A DNA stretch of 64,000 bases from Actinoplanes oryzae (GCF_030757795.1 NZ_JAUQWH010000025.1:1-64000), one strand, 5' to 3'; shown: positions 15,561 to 24,957, counted from the stretch's first letter. A program made the numbers and translations. The notes: generated by a model not told the origin, from the sequence alone.

Positions 15561-17927
15561 TCAGAGCGACACCGCGCGCCGGACCGGGGCGCGGCCGGCG
15601 GGCTGGACCGGCGCCGGGCCCGTCGGGGGCGCCGGCGGGATCGGCACGACGACCGGCTTCACCTGGGTGACCGTGATCTCCTTGCCGTGGTGGGTCAGGT
15701 CGAGGGTGGCCGAGCCGCCGCCGTTGCGCAGCGAGTAGGTGACCTCGTCCGCCGACACCTCGACGCGCAGGCGCTTGCCCTTCCACAGCAGGGAGAACTC
15801 GAGGGCGTTGATCCGGCTGGGCAGGCGCGGGGCGAAGGACAGCTTGCCGCCGAAGTCGCGCATGCCGCCCAGGCCCGCCACCAGGGAGATCCAGGTGCCG
15901 GCGAGGGAGGCCACGTGGACGCCGTCGCGGGCGTTCTGGTGGAGGTCGTGCAGGTCCATCAGGGCGGCCTCGCCCAGGTAGTCGTGCGCGAGCTCCAGGT
16001 GGCCGGTCTCCGCCGCGAGGACCGCCTGGATGCAGGCGGACAGCGACGAGTCGCGGACCGTGCGGGCGTCGTAGTAGGCGAAGTTGCGGGCCTTCTCCTC
16101 CGGGGTGAACGCGTCGCCCCGGATGTACATGGCCATGACCAGGTCGGCCTGCTTGACGACCTGCTTGCGGTAGAGGTCGAAGTACGGGTAGTTCAGCAGC
16201 AGCGGGTACGCCTCGGCGGGCGTGTTCTCGAAGTCCCACTCCTGCAGCCGGGTGAATCCCTCGCACTGCTGGTGGACGCCGAGCTCCCGGTCGTAGGGGA
16301 TGTGCACGGCGGCCGCCGCGTCGCGCCAGGAGGCGGACTCCTCGTCGTCGACGCCGAACTTGCGCGCGAGGTCGGGGTGGCGCTTGCACGCGTCCGCCGC
16401 GGCGTAGAAGTTCTGCTGCGCCATCAGGTTGGTGTAGATGTTGTCGTCGACCACGGCGGTGTACTCGTCGGGGCCGGTGACGCCGTCGATGTGGAAGCGG
16501 CCGTGCCGGTCGTGGTGGCCGAGCGAGCGCCACAGCCGGGCCGTCTCGACCAGCAGCTCCAGGCCGACCTCGCGCTCGAAGTCCTGGTCGCCGGTGGCCG
16601 AGACGTAGCGGCGGACGGCGTCGGCGATGTCGGCGCCGATGTGGAAGCCCGCGGTGCCGGCCGGCCAGTAACCGGAGCACTCCTGGCCGCGGATGGTGCG
16701 CCACGGGAAGGCCGCGCCCTGCAGGCCGAGGGTCTGCGCGCGCTCCTTGGCCAGGTCGAGCGTCGAGTGCCGCCAGCGCAGCACGTCGGCGGCCGCGGAG
16801 GGCTGGGTGTAGGTGAGGGCGGGCAGCACGAACGTCTCGGAGTCCCAGAACGTGTGGCCGTCGTAGCCCGGGCCGCTGAGGCCCTTGGAGCCGATCGGGC
16901 GCTGCTCCGCGCGGGCACCGGCCTGCAGGGTGTGGAAGAGGCCGAAGCGGACCGCCTGTTGGACCTCGGGGTCGCCCTCGACCTTGACGTCGGAGTGGTC
17001 CCAGAACTCGTCCAGGTACTCCCGCTGCGCCTCGAGCAGGCCCTCCCAGCCGTCCAGCCGGGCGCTGGCGAGGGCCGCGCCGACCTGGTCGCGCACGGCG
17101 GGCAGAGAGCGGTTGCTGGACCAGCCGTAAGCGGCCAGCTTGACCACGCGCAGCTTCTGACCCGGCTCGAGCTTGCAGGCCACGGTGGTGCGCAGCCAGT
17201 CGGGGTGGCCCTCGGTGGTGACCGCGTGCTTGCCGGGCGCCTCGACGAGGTGCTCCATGGCGGCGGCCATGCGCAGCTCGCTGGCCTTGGTGCGGTGCAC
17301 CAGGAGGCCGCCGGTGCGCTGCTCCAGCACCTCCTCGGCCTGCAGCGGGTGGTCGAGGACGGCCGCGACGCGCGGGTCCTTGCTCGACATGGGGAGCTGC
17401 TCGTTGGCCACCAGCTCGGACTGCAGGATCACGCGGGCGGTGTCGTTGAGCGGCTCGACCTCGTAGAGGAACGCGACGACGGCGCGCTGGGTGAACGACA
17501 CCAGGCGCACGGTGCGGACGCGGATGCCCTGGCCGGACGGGGAGACCCACTCGACGACCCGCTCCAGCGTGCCCGCGCGCAGGTCCAGCGTGCGCTCGTG
17601 GGAGCGCAGCTCGCCGTAGCGGACGTCGAACGGCTCGTCGTCGACGAGCAGGCGCATCAGCTTGGCGTTGGTCACGTTGACCATGGTCTGGCCGGACTCG
17701 GGGAAGCCGTAGCCGGCCTCCGCGTGCGGCAGCGGGCGCAGCTCGTAGAACGAGTTGAGGTAGGTGCCCGGCAGGCCGTGCGGCTCGCCCTCGTCCAGGT
17801 TCCCCCGGATGCCGATGTGGCCGTTGGACAGGGCGAAGACCGACTCTGACTGGGCCAGCAGGTCAAGGTCCAGCCGGGTCTCCCGGATGTGCCAGGGGTC
17901 GACGGGGTAGGCCCGTTCACGGATCAC
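15561..17927 (-). CDS. GH65 disaccharide phosphorylase
   Basis: 788 residues from GTG 17927, GAGAGG 7 bases ahead. It has the full GH65 plan: N-terminal beta-sandwich (ESVFALSNGHIGIRGNLDEGEPHGLPGTYLNSFYE), a linker, the alpha/alpha barrel with DSETFVLPALTYTQP, the catalytic acid in GVTGPDEYTAVVDDNIYTN (Glu near 487), KQADLVMAMY, and a C-terminal beta-sheet. Such enzymes split trehalose, maltose, kojibiose or nigerose with phosphate, with inversion, giving beta-glucose-1-phosphate and glucose. The adjacent beta-phosphoglucomutase gene supports a beta-glucose-1-phosphate product. Which disaccharide is used cannot be decided. It is cytoplasmic: there is no signal peptide. Confidence 0.88.
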   Translation of the reverse strand: MIRERAYPVDPWHIRETRLDLDLLAQSESVFALSNGHIGIRGNLDEGEPHGLPGTYLNSFYELRPLPHAEAGYGFPESGQTMVNVTNAKLMRLLVDDEPFDVRYGELRSHERTLDLRAGTLERVVEWVSPSGQGIRVRTVRLVSFTQRAVVAFLYEVEPLNDTARVILQSELVANEQLPMSSKDPRVAAVLDHPLQAEEVLEQRTGGLLVHRTKASELRMAAAMEHLVEAPGKHAVTTEGHPDWLRTTVACKLEPGQKLRVVKLAAYGWSSNRSLPAVRDQVGAALASARLDGWEGLLEAQREYLDEFWDHSDVKVEGDPEVQQAVRFGLFHTLQAGARAEQRPIGSKGLSGPGYDGHTFWDSETFVLPALTYTQPSAAADVLRWRHSTLDLAKERAQTLGLQGAAFPWRTIRGQECSGYWPAGTAGFHIGADIADAVRRYVSATGDQDFEREVGLELLVETARLWRSLGHHDRHGRFHIDGVTGPDEYTAVVDDNIYTNLMAQQNFYAAADACKRHPDLARKFGVDDEESASWRDAAAAVHIPYDRELGVHQQCEGFTRLQEWDFENTPAEAYPLLLNYPYFDLYRKQVVKQADLVMAMYIRGDAFTPEEKARNFAYYDARTVRDSSLSACIQAVLAAETGHLELAHDYLGEAALMDLHDLHQNARDGVHVASLAGTWISLVAGLGGMRDFGGKLSFAPRLPSRINALEFSLLWKGKRLRVEVSADEVTYSLRNGGGSATLDLTHHGKEITVTQVKPVVVPIPPAPPTGPAPVQPAGRAPVRRAVSL

Positions 17928-17982
17928 GGTGGTGCCTCTCAGCGGTGAGAAGAGAAGATAAGACTTTGGGGGGTGTGGGGCT

Positions 17983-18750
17983 TCACAGGAGCTCGGCGAG
18001 GTCCTGCACCACGACGTCGGCGCCGTGCTCGCGCAGCGCGTCGGCCTGACCGGCCCGGTCCACGCCGATCACGTGACCGAACCCGCCGGCCCTGCCCGCC
18101 TCGACCCCCGCCAGGGCGTCCTCGAAGACGGCGCAGTTCTCCGGCGGAACGCCGAGCAGCTTCGCACCATAGAGGAACGTGTCGGGTGCCGGTTTGCCGG
18201 GCAGCCCCTCCGCGCGGGCGACGACGCCGTCGACGCGGACCTCGAGGAGGTCGGCGATGCCGGCGGCCTCGAGCACGTCCTTGCAGTTGGCGCTGGCGGA
18301 GACGACCGCCCGGCGCAGCCCCGCGGCCGCCACGGCCCGCAGGTAGTCGACGGAACCGGGGTAGACCTGCACGGCCCCCTCCTGGATCTTCTGCAGAACC
18401 AGGATGTTCTTACGGTTGCCGACCCCGTTGACGGTCTCCGCGTCGGGCGCGTCGTCCGGGGTGCCTTCGGGCAGGGTGATGCCCCGGGAGGCGAGGAAGG
18501 TGCGGACCCCGTCGGCACGCTGCCGGCCGTCGACATACTTGTGGTAGTCGGCGCCGGAGTCGAAGGGCACGAACGGCTGGGCATGTTCTGCCGACCACTG
18601 CCGCAGGAAGACGTCGAAGGTCTGCTTCCAGGCCGCGTTGTGGACCAGGGCGGTCTGGGTGAGCACGCCGTCAAGATCGAAAAGACAGGTGGTCACGTGA
18701 GGAGGTAGTCCGAACACTGGACCAATGTAGTCGCCCGCCGCGCGTGACAC
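17983..18750 (-). CDS. pgmB: Beta-phosphoglucomutase (HAD superfamily)
   Basis: Up to 255 residues. HAD motifs: FDLDGVLTQTA (nucleophile and acid Asp), SASANCKDVLEAAG (motif II), KPAPDTFL (motif III Lys), and FEDALAGVEAGRAG (motif IV Asp). The cap region includes HKYVDGRQRADGVRTFL, typical of beta-PGM-like proteins from actinobacteria. It converts beta-glucose-1-phosphate to glucose-6-phosphate. It lies 55 bases upstream of the GH65 gene on the same strand, so the two should be one transcript. The start is unsure: GTG 18750 has no clear ribosome site; internal GTGs just before TTCLFDLDG are alternatives. Confidence 0.82.
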   Translation of the reverse strand: MSRAAGDYIGPVFGLPPHVTTCLFDLDGVLTQTALVHNAAWKQTFDVFLRQWSAEHAQPFVPFDSGADYHKYVDGRQRADGVRTFLASRGITLPEGTPDDAPDAETVNGVGNRKNILVLQKIQEGAVQVYPGSVDYLRAVAAAGLRRAVVSASANCKDVLEAAGIADLLEVRVDGVVARAEGLPGKPAPDTFLYGAKLLGVPPENCAVFEDALAGVEAGRAGGFGHVIGVDRAGQADALREHGADVVVQDLAELL

Positions 18751-18795
18751 CCTGGAAAGCCCGGCACGACGTTTCCACGGCGTTTCCCGCCCGCG

Positions 18796-19314
18796 TCAGG
18801 CGCTCGACGACGGCCCGTTTACCAGGTCAGACGCGGTGTGGGAGGTCATTAAACAGATTTTCAGTCCGATAGTTGTCCCGATCGGACCGGTCGCCATCGT
18901 GACCTCGTCGCACAGCTGGTACGCCAGCCAGATGCCCCGGCCGCCGACGTCGAACGCCTCCGGCACGTCGGGCGGGCGCTGGAACTCCTCCGGGATGCCC
19001 GGCCCGGAGTCGGTGATCGTGCACCAGAGATCGGCGCCCGCGCGCGTCAGCACCAGCCGGCCGCCGCCCCCGCCGTGCAGCACGACGTTGGTGATCACCT
19101 CGTTGACGGCGAGCACGAACCCGTCCCGCCGGTCGCCCAGCCCGAGCCGGCCGAGCCGGTCGAGAACCTCGTGCCGCAGCACGGTGATGTCATCCTTGCC
19201 GAAGACCCGGTCGAGCAGCGGACCGTCACCGGTCTGCCGCCACGACGGATCGGCGTCCGGCGACTCCCTGCCCGGAGCCGGACGCAGCACGTTCTGTCCG
19301 ACGCTGTCCTCCAC
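18796..19314 (-). CDS. RsbW-like serine kinase / anti-sigma ATPase
   Basis: 172 residues from GTG 19314. A GHKL ATPase fold of the HATPase_c_2 (RsbW/SpoIIAB) type: N box NEVITNVVLHGGG, G1 box DSGPGIPEEF, G2 box GGRGIWLAYQLCDEV, and a closing strand with GTTIGLKI. Family members phosphorylate an STAS anti-anti-sigma factor or hold a sigma factor. No STAS, sigma or PP2C gene is adjacent, so its partner lies elsewhere. The first 35 residues are a Pro/Asp-rich extension that may be disordered. Confidence 0.78.
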   Translation of the reverse strand: MEDSVGQNVLRPAPGRESPDADPSWRQTGDGPLLDRVFGKDDITVLRHEVLDRLGRLGLGDRRDGFVLAVNEVITNVVLHGGGGGRLVLTRAGADLWCTITDSGPGIPEEFQRPPDVPEAFDVGGRGIWLAYQLCDEVTMATGPIGTTIGLKICLMTSHTASDLVNGPSSSA

Positions 19315-19433
19315 CGCCGTGCAGCCTACGCTGTGTGCCGCCGTCGTGGCAGGTCTCCGGGCCCGCTTTTAACAACAAATCAGACAGGATCCGCACGATT
19401 GGCATCGATGCGCCACGCCGCAACGGTGCCGTA

Positions 19434-20729
19434 TCAGCGCAGGCCGACGTCGATCCGGTCGCCCCGCCCGTCGAAGAAGTGCAGCGCGTCGAGCCGGACA
19501 TGCACGGCCAGCGGATGCCCCGGCGCCACGGCCGGATAGGGTGCCAGCCGCACAGCCAGCTCCGCCGCCCGCCGCGAGTGCCGCCCCGGATCGCTGAGCA
19601 CCGACGGCTCGTCGAGCGCGGCCGAGGGAGCCACCTGACCCGTCCGCCGCTTGAGCCGCTGCACCGCGTCCCCGAGCCGGCGCATCGCACCCCCCGAGGC
19701 GGGCTGCTCGGCCGCACCGGACCCCAGCTGGTCCACGACGACCGCGGTCGCGCCGATGTCCACGTACGCGAGCGACTCGTGCCCGTGGTGCTCCAGGTAC
19801 CGGATCCGGCCGTGCAACACGTCACCAGGGCTGTCCGGCGTCACCGGGGTCAGCGCCTCCGCGCGCACCCCGAGCACGATCCGCTCCCCGTGATAGTGGG
19901 AAATGGCCCGGGCGCGCAGATCGTGCCACGGCAGATACAAGGCCTGGTTGCCGAGGTGCAGGGCGATGTAACGGTCGAGGTGGACGTGCACCGTCGCCTC
20001 GAGCAGGTTCATCCGGGGCGAGCCGAGGAAGGCGGCGACGTAGAGGGTGGCCGGGCGCCCGTACACCTCGGTGGGCGTACCGACGTCCTGCAGGACCCCC
20101 TTGCGCATGATGGCCACGCGGTCCGCCATGGTGAGCGCCTCGGCCTGGTCGTGCGTCACGTACATCGTCGTGACGCCGAGCTCGCGGGTCAGCCCGCTGA
20201 TCTCGTTGCGCAGCTCGGCGCGCAGGCCGCTGTCGAGATTGGACAGCGGCTCGTCCATCAGGAAGAGCCCCGGCCGCCGGACGATCGCCCGGCCCATCGC
20301 GACCCGCTGCCGCTGGCCGCCGGAGAGCTGGGCGGGCTTGCGGCCGAGCAGATCGGAGATGCCCAGGGCGCCGGCGATGTCGCTGATCCGCTCGTCGCGC
20401 GGGCCGGACTCCACACCGGACAGCTTGAGCGGGAAGCCGATGTTCCCGCCGACCGTCATGTGCGGATAGAGGGCGAAGTCCTGGAACACCATGGCGATCT
20501 GCCTGTCCCGGGGCGCGACGTCGCGCACCGGAGCGCCGTTGAGCAGGATGTCGCCGGCCGTCGGGTCCTCGAGGCCGGCGATCATGCGCAGGACGGTGGA
20601 CTTCCCGCAGCCAGAGGGCCCGAGGAGCACCATGAACTCGCCGTCCTGCACGTCGAGGCCGACCCGATCGACAGCGACCGTGCCGTCGGGCCAGACCTTC
20701 GTGACGTCCTTGAGCGCAACGGTTGCCAC
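19434..20729 (-). CDS. Sugar ABC importer ATPase (MsmK/UgpC type)
   Basis: 431 residues from GTG 20729 with GGAGG 6 bases ahead. Walker A GPSGCGKST (about 38-46), Q loop VFQDFALYPHMTVGGNIGFPL, signature LSGGQRQRVAMGRAI, Walker B LFLMDEPLSNLD, H loop VTHDQAEA. The C-terminal half (about 235-431) is the MalK-type OB/TOBE regulatory domain with an extra Ser/Arg-rich insert around 335-390, longer than in typical 360-380-residue homologues. No permease or binding protein is next to it, so it may serve several sugar importers, as MsiK does in Streptomyces. It may energise uptake of the disaccharides split by the nearby GH65 enzyme, but that link is inferred. Confidence 0.87.
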   Translation of the reverse strand: MATVALKDVTKVWPDGTVAVDRVGLDVQDGEFMVLLGPSGCGKSTVLRMIAGLEDPTAGDILLNGAPVRDVAPRDRQIAMVFQDFALYPHMTVGGNIGFPLKLSGVESGPRDERISDIAGALGISDLLGRKPAQLSGGQRQRVAMGRAIVRRPGLFLMDEPLSNLDSGLRAELRNEISGLTRELGVTTMYVTHDQAEALTMADRVAIMRKGVLQDVGTPTEVYGRPATLYVAAFLGSPRMNLLEATVHVHLDRYIALHLGNQALYLPWHDLRARAISHYHGERIVLGVRAEALTPVTPDSPGDVLHGRIRYLEHHGHESLAYVDIGATAVVVDQLGSGAAEQPASGGAMRRLGDAVQRLKRRTGQVAPSAALDEPSVLSDPGRHSRRAAELAVRLAPYPAVAPGHPLAVHVRLDALHFFDGRGDRIDVGLR

Positions 20730-20824
20730 CGCCGACCTCCGAGATTGAGGTGCGAAGATGGCTTAGCGTGACCATCCGCATCGGCGAATGCCATCGGGCG
20801 AACGGTCATTGTAAATATCCCCAG

Positions 20825-23002
20825 CTAAGAGGCCGCTTCTCCGAGCAGGACCCGGCGCACGACGCGCTCGGCGGCCTTGCCGTCGTCGAGGTAGCAGAAC
20901 TTCGCCCGGAAGCGCGCCCGCTGCGCCGCCGCGGCCGGTCCGGCGTACTCCCCCGTGAGGAAGACGTCGGCCAGCTGGTCGAAGGTGGTCGCCACCGTGC
21001 CGGGCGGCAGCTCCATGAGGTCGAAGTAGACCCCGCGCAGCTCCTGGTAGACCTGCCAGTCCGGCGCGAAGACGACCAGCGGCCGGTCCAGCACCGCGTA
21101 GTCGAACATCGCCGACGAGTAGTCGGTCATCATCACGTCCGCGGCGAGGTAGAGATCCTCGACGATCGGGTACGCCGACACGTCCACGATCCGCCCGCGC
21201 GACTGCTGCGCCTGGTGGTCCGCCGCCACGTAGAAGTAGTGCGACCGGACCAGCAGGACGGTGTCGGGGCCCAGCCGGTCGGCGAGCGCCTCGACGTCGA
21301 GCACCTCCCGGCCCGGCGGCAGCCACTCGCGGTGCGTCGGGGCGTACAGGATCGCCCGCTCGTGCGGCCGGATGCCCAGCTTCGCCCGCAGCGCGGCGAC
21401 CTCCTCCTCCGACGCCGTGACCAGCCGGTCGTTGCGCGGGTAGCCGACCTCGAGGGTCTCGTGCCGGCACGGGTAGGCCCGCTCCCACGCGATCGTGGTG
21501 TGCGCGTTCGCGGTGACGCTGAAGTCCCAGCGGTCCGCCCGGCGCATCTGCGCCTCGAAGTTCTGGTCCTTGGCCGCCGCCGGGTGGTCGGCCTGGTCCA
21601 TGCCCATCATCTTGAGCGGCGTGCCGTGGTGGGTCATCACGTGCGTGGTGCCCTCGCGCTTGACCACCCAGTTGGGCCAGTTGACGTTGTTGATCAGATA
21701 GCGCGCCCGGGCCAGCGCCCGGTAGTACTCCGGGGTGCCGGCGACCACGTAGTCGACGCCCGGCGGCACGAACTTCACCCGCCCCTTGCCGACCACCCAC
21801 ACGTTGCGGACGTTCGGGGCGATCTCCGCGGCCTTGCGGGCGATCGCGGCGGGGTTGCACGTCACCCCCCGATACCAGTACGCGGCGTAGAGCGCGAGAT
21901 TCTGGTCCACCGGCTGCCGCAGCTGCAGCTTGTAGTAGGCGCGCAGCAGCGAGTCCCGGCCCTTCTTGGCGACCCGCTTCGCCCGGGTCAGCGGCGCGTT
22001 CTTCGCCTTCCGCGCCAGCCGCACGACGCGCTGGGTCCGCATGACGTTCCGGTACGCCTTGAACGACCCCTGCGCGATGGCCCGGTGCCGCAGCGTGTTG
22101 GCCCGGCCCGTCACGGCGTACCCGGAAGCGGGCTTGTAGCGCTTGTAGTCCTCGGCCATGCGGGCGAAGAAGCGCTCGCGGGACGACTTCTTGACCCGCT
22201 GCGCGTTCTTCAGCACGACCAGGTAGTGCCACATCATCCGCTGGAACATGAGCGGCCGCAGCGCCTCGGCCCGCTCCCCGGCGAACTTGTCGACCAGGGC
22301 CATCGCGTGCCCCCAGTGGTCGAAGATCTCGAAGTGCCGGTCGTCGAGGGTGCGCGTGATCGCCCCGGTGCGCCGCTGCCGGTAGTGCACGCAGATCCGG
22401 CCCAGGGCGCTGATCCGCTCGGCGGCGGCCATCAGCGGGAACGTGTAGGAGACGTCCTCGTACCAGCCGGTCTCGAACCGCAGGCCGAGCCGGAGCAGCA
22501 GATCGCGGCGGACGACCTTGTTCCAGGCGACGTGCAGCACCTCGAGGATCGGCGGATAGGCCAGGGCCGAGAAGGTCTCGGGCGCCTCGGTCAGGATCCG
22601 CGACGCGGCGGGCACGGTGACCCGGCCGTCCCAGTGCACCCGGTCGAAGCCGACGACCAGCACGTCGGGCCGGCTCGCCGTGAGCCTGTCCGACACCGCG
22701 GTGAGCGCGCCCTGGGCCAGCCAGTCGTCGCTGTCGACGAACCAGACGTACTCGCCGATCGCGTGGTCGAGGCCGGCGTTGCGGGCGTGGCCCAGCCCGG
22801 CGTTCTCGGCGAGCGTGACGACGCGGACGCGCGGATCGCGGGCCGCGTACTCGGCGAGGATCGCGCCGCTGTTGTCGGGCGAGCAGTCGTCCACGGCGAC
22901 GATCTCGAAGTCGGTGAAGTGCTGCTCGAGCAGCGAGTCCAGGCACTGGCGCAGGTATCCCTGCACCTTGTAGACGGGCAGGACCACACTGAGCAGGGTC
23001 AT
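20825..23002 (-). CDS. Two-domain GT2 / CDP-glycerol glycerophosphotransferase
   Basis: 725 residues from ATG 23002, after GGAGGAAG. The N-terminal domain (1 to about 240) is a GT-A glycosyltransferase of family 2: LSVVLPVYKVQGYLRQCLDS, VDDCSPDNSG, and the metal-binding FVDSDDW. The C-terminal half (about 370-725) is a CDP-glycerol:poly(glycerophosphate) transferase (TagF/TarL class): MTHHGTPLKMMGMD, ILYAPTHREWLP, DVMMTDYSSAMFDY (donor site). A basic helical stretch (about 255-345) joins them and may bind the membrane. Such fusions build teichoic-acid-like polyol-phosphate glycopolymers on the cytoplasmic face. It overlaps the upstream gene by 4 bases (ATGA). Confidence 0.87.
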   Translation of the reverse strand: MTLLSVVLPVYKVQGYLRQCLDSLLEQHFTDFEIVAVDDCSPDNSGAILAEYAARDPRVRVVTLAENAGLGHARNAGLDHAIGEYVWFVDSDDWLAQGALTAVSDRLTASRPDVLVVGFDRVHWDGRVTVPAASRILTEAPETFSALAYPPILEVLHVAWNKVVRRDLLLRLGLRFETGWYEDVSYTFPLMAAAERISALGRICVHYRQRRTGAITRTLDDRHFEIFDHWGHAMALVDKFAGERAEALRPLMFQRMMWHYLVVLKNAQRVKKSSRERFFARMAEDYKRYKPASGYAVTGRANTLRHRAIAQGSFKAYRNVMRTQRVVRLARKAKNAPLTRAKRVAKKGRDSLLRAYYKLQLRQPVDQNLALYAAYWYRGVTCNPAAIARKAAEIAPNVRNVWVVGKGRVKFVPPGVDYVVAGTPEYYRALARARYLINNVNWPNWVVKREGTTHVMTHHGTPLKMMGMDQADHPAAAKDQNFEAQMRRADRWDFSVTANAHTTIAWERAYPCRHETLEVGYPRNDRLVTASEEEVAALRAKLGIRPHERAILYAPTHREWLPPGREVLDVEALADRLGPDTVLLVRSHYFYVAADHQAQQSRGRIVDVSAYPIVEDLYLAADVMMTDYSSAMFDYAVLDRPLVVFAPDWQVYQELRGVYFDLMELPPGTVATTFDQLADVFLTGEYAGPAAAAQRARFRAKFCYLDDGKAAERVVRRVLLGEAAS

Positions 23003-24957
23003 CGGCTTCCTCCGGAGCGCCAGTCGGTTACGGCCCCCGTGAGGAACTGCACGCCGACGACCACGGCGAGCAGCAGCTCCCCGGGGGCGGCGACGCCCGC
23101 CAGTGCGAAGAACACCAGCAGCACGACCCGGCCGTCCCACCCGAGCAGCGCGCGCTTGGCGTGCGGGTCAGGAGCGCCCTTCTCCATCCGGGCGGTCAGG
23201 TCGTAGTGGTGCAGCGCCAGCACGAGGAGCAGCGCGAACACCACGGGCGGCGGCACGTCGCAGATCATCGCGACGGCCACCACGAGCAGATATTCCAGGG
23301 CCCGCAGCGCGGCGGGCACCAGCCAGTCGAGCGGGCCGTCGTGCGCGGCCCGGGCCGTCCCGCCGGCGCCGAGCAGGGCCACCACGAGGACGGGCAGGAG
23401 CCAGAGCGCGGCGCCGCCGGCCCGGACGAGGTCGAAGCCGCCCGCCGCGAAGCTGGTGCCCTCCGGCCGCAGCGCCACCAGCGCCAGTGCCGCGAGCGCC
23501 GCCACGGCCGCCCCCAGCAGCGGATGCGGGAGATTCGCGGCGCTCAGCGTGCCCCGGACCAGCCGGCCGTCGTCGCGGTGGCGCGAGGTGTCGACCGTGC
23601 TGAGCACGCCGACGCGCATCGAGACCGAGCGCAGGGACCGCAGACCCAGCGTGTACGCGAAAGCGAGCGCCCCCCACCCGAGCAGCGCGGCAAGGGCGAC
23701 CCGGCCGTCGAAGACCGCCGCCGCCACCGCGAGCAGCGCCCAGCGCTCGCCGATCGGGAGCACGACGATCCGCTTGAGCCAGTACGCGATCGAGCCCGTG
23801 TCCGCCTGCACCTTGTTCGACGCGCGGCTGAGCCGGGCCCCCATGCCGCCACCCGCGTCGGCGTTGCCGGCCGTGCCGACGGCCTGCCGGGCGGCCGCCT
23901 CGTCGTGCAGGGCGCCGTACCAGGTGTCGGTCATGTGCCGGACGGTCTGCAGCAGGATTGCCGCGATCGCCATCGGCCACGCGAAGCTCAGGCCTATCCG
24001 GTCGGCGCCCGCGGCGAGACCGGCGTAGACGATGTACTCCTTGAAGCGGTCGGCCATGGTGTCGAGCCACCCGCCGAACGCCCCGAAGTTGCGGGTGTAG
24101 CGGGCGAGCTGGCCGTCCACGCAGTCGAGCACGAAGCCGAGGTAGAGCAGGACGGCGCCGGCCACCAGCGCCGAGCGGGACGCCTGCCAGAAGAGCAGCG
24201 CCGCGACCACGGTGAAGAGCACGGACACCGCCGTGACCCCGCTCGGCGTCAGGCGCAGGCGGGCGCACAGCTTCGTGACGAGCGGCGACCAGCTGCTGAC
24301 CGCGTACGTGGTGAAGAAGTCGTCCTTCTCCTTGACCGCGAGGCGGAGCAGGGCCTTGTCCTCGTCCACCTCGGCCACGGAGGCGAGCGCGGCGGCCAGC
24401 CCGGCGTCGTCGTGCACGCGCTCGGCCCGCAGCAGCCGCACCCGGGTCGCCAGCGGGACCAGCCCGGCGTCGAGCAGGACGGGGAGCAGGGCGTCGACCG
24501 CGCTGGGCGCCCGGGTCAGCAGATCGGTGCCGCCGGCGCTCCGGGCCGTCTCCGTGGCGCGGATCACCAAGGGGAGGTCGGCGGCCGAGACGAACAGCGC
24601 GCCGAGGAACCGGGTGGGACCGTCGGCGGCCGGCACGAGGCGCCCACGGTCCTCACGAAGGTCACCGCCATCGCCACTCTCCGTAGCCACGACCAGGGCC
24701 GTGCTGCGACCGGCGGGCTCGGTGGCCAAGGTCCACAGCAGACTGGGGTGGGCCACCAGGTCGTCGGCGCAGAGGAGCAGCGGCTCGCCCGACCGCGCCA
24801 GCTCGCCGATCTGTCCGAGCATGTCGGAATCGCCGAGACGGATCACCCGGGAGGCCCCCGCCGACATCAACGCGGCCTCGAGCCCGTCAGCCAGCGACCG
24901 AGCGGCCTCCGGACTGAGATCGTTGCCGGCGCTCCCGCACAACACGGCGAGCGTCAC
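22999..24957 (-). CDS. NTase-like / CDP-alcohol phosphatidyltransferase / DUF5941 fusion
   Basis: 652 residues from GTG 24957 with GGGAGGGG ahead. Residues 1-200 resemble a nucleotidyltransferase-like Rossmann fold (LCADDLVAHPSLLWTLATEP ... GALFVSAADLP) that may be degenerate. The central membrane domain (about 215-380) has the CDP-alcohol phosphotransferase motif DGQLARYTRNFGAFGGWLD followed by TMADR, complete with all metal-binding Asp residues. The C-terminal membrane part (about 400-640) matches the region called DUF5941. The layout recalls bifunctional inositol-phosphate cytidylyltransferase/phosphotransferases. Being coupled to the GT2-CDP-glycerol transferase, it probably makes a lipid or polyol-phosphate precursor for the same polymer. 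Confidence 0.78.
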   Translation of the reverse strand: MTLAVLCGSAGNDLSPEAARSLADGLEAALMSAGASRVIRLGDSDMLGQIGELARSGEPLLLCADDLVAHPSLLWTLATEPAGRSTALVVATESGDGGDLREDRGRLVPAADGPTRFLGALFVSAADLPLVIRATETARSAGGTDLLTRAPSAVDALLPVLLDAGLVPLATRVRLLRAERVHDDAGLAAALASVAEVDEDKALLRLAVKEKDDFFTTYAVSSWSPLVTKLCARLRLTPSGVTAVSVLFTVVAALLFWQASRSALVAGAVLLYLGFVLDCVDGQLARYTRNFGAFGGWLDTMADRFKEYIVYAGLAAGADRIGLSFAWPMAIAAILLQTVRHMTDTWYGALHDEAAARQAVGTAGNADAGGGMGARLSRASNKVQADTGSIAYWLKRIVVLPIGERWALLAVAAAVFDGRVALAALLGWGALAFAYTLGLRSLRSVSMRVGVLSTVDTSRHRDDGRLVRGTLSAANLPHPLLGAAVAALAALALVALRPEGTSFAAGGFDLVRAGGAALWLLPVLVVALLGAGGTARAAHDGPLDWLVPAALRALEYLLVVAVAMICDVPPPVVFALLLVLALHHYDLTARMEKGAPDPHAKRALLGWDGRVVLLVFFALAGVAAPGELLLAVVVGVQFLTGAVTDWRSGGSR

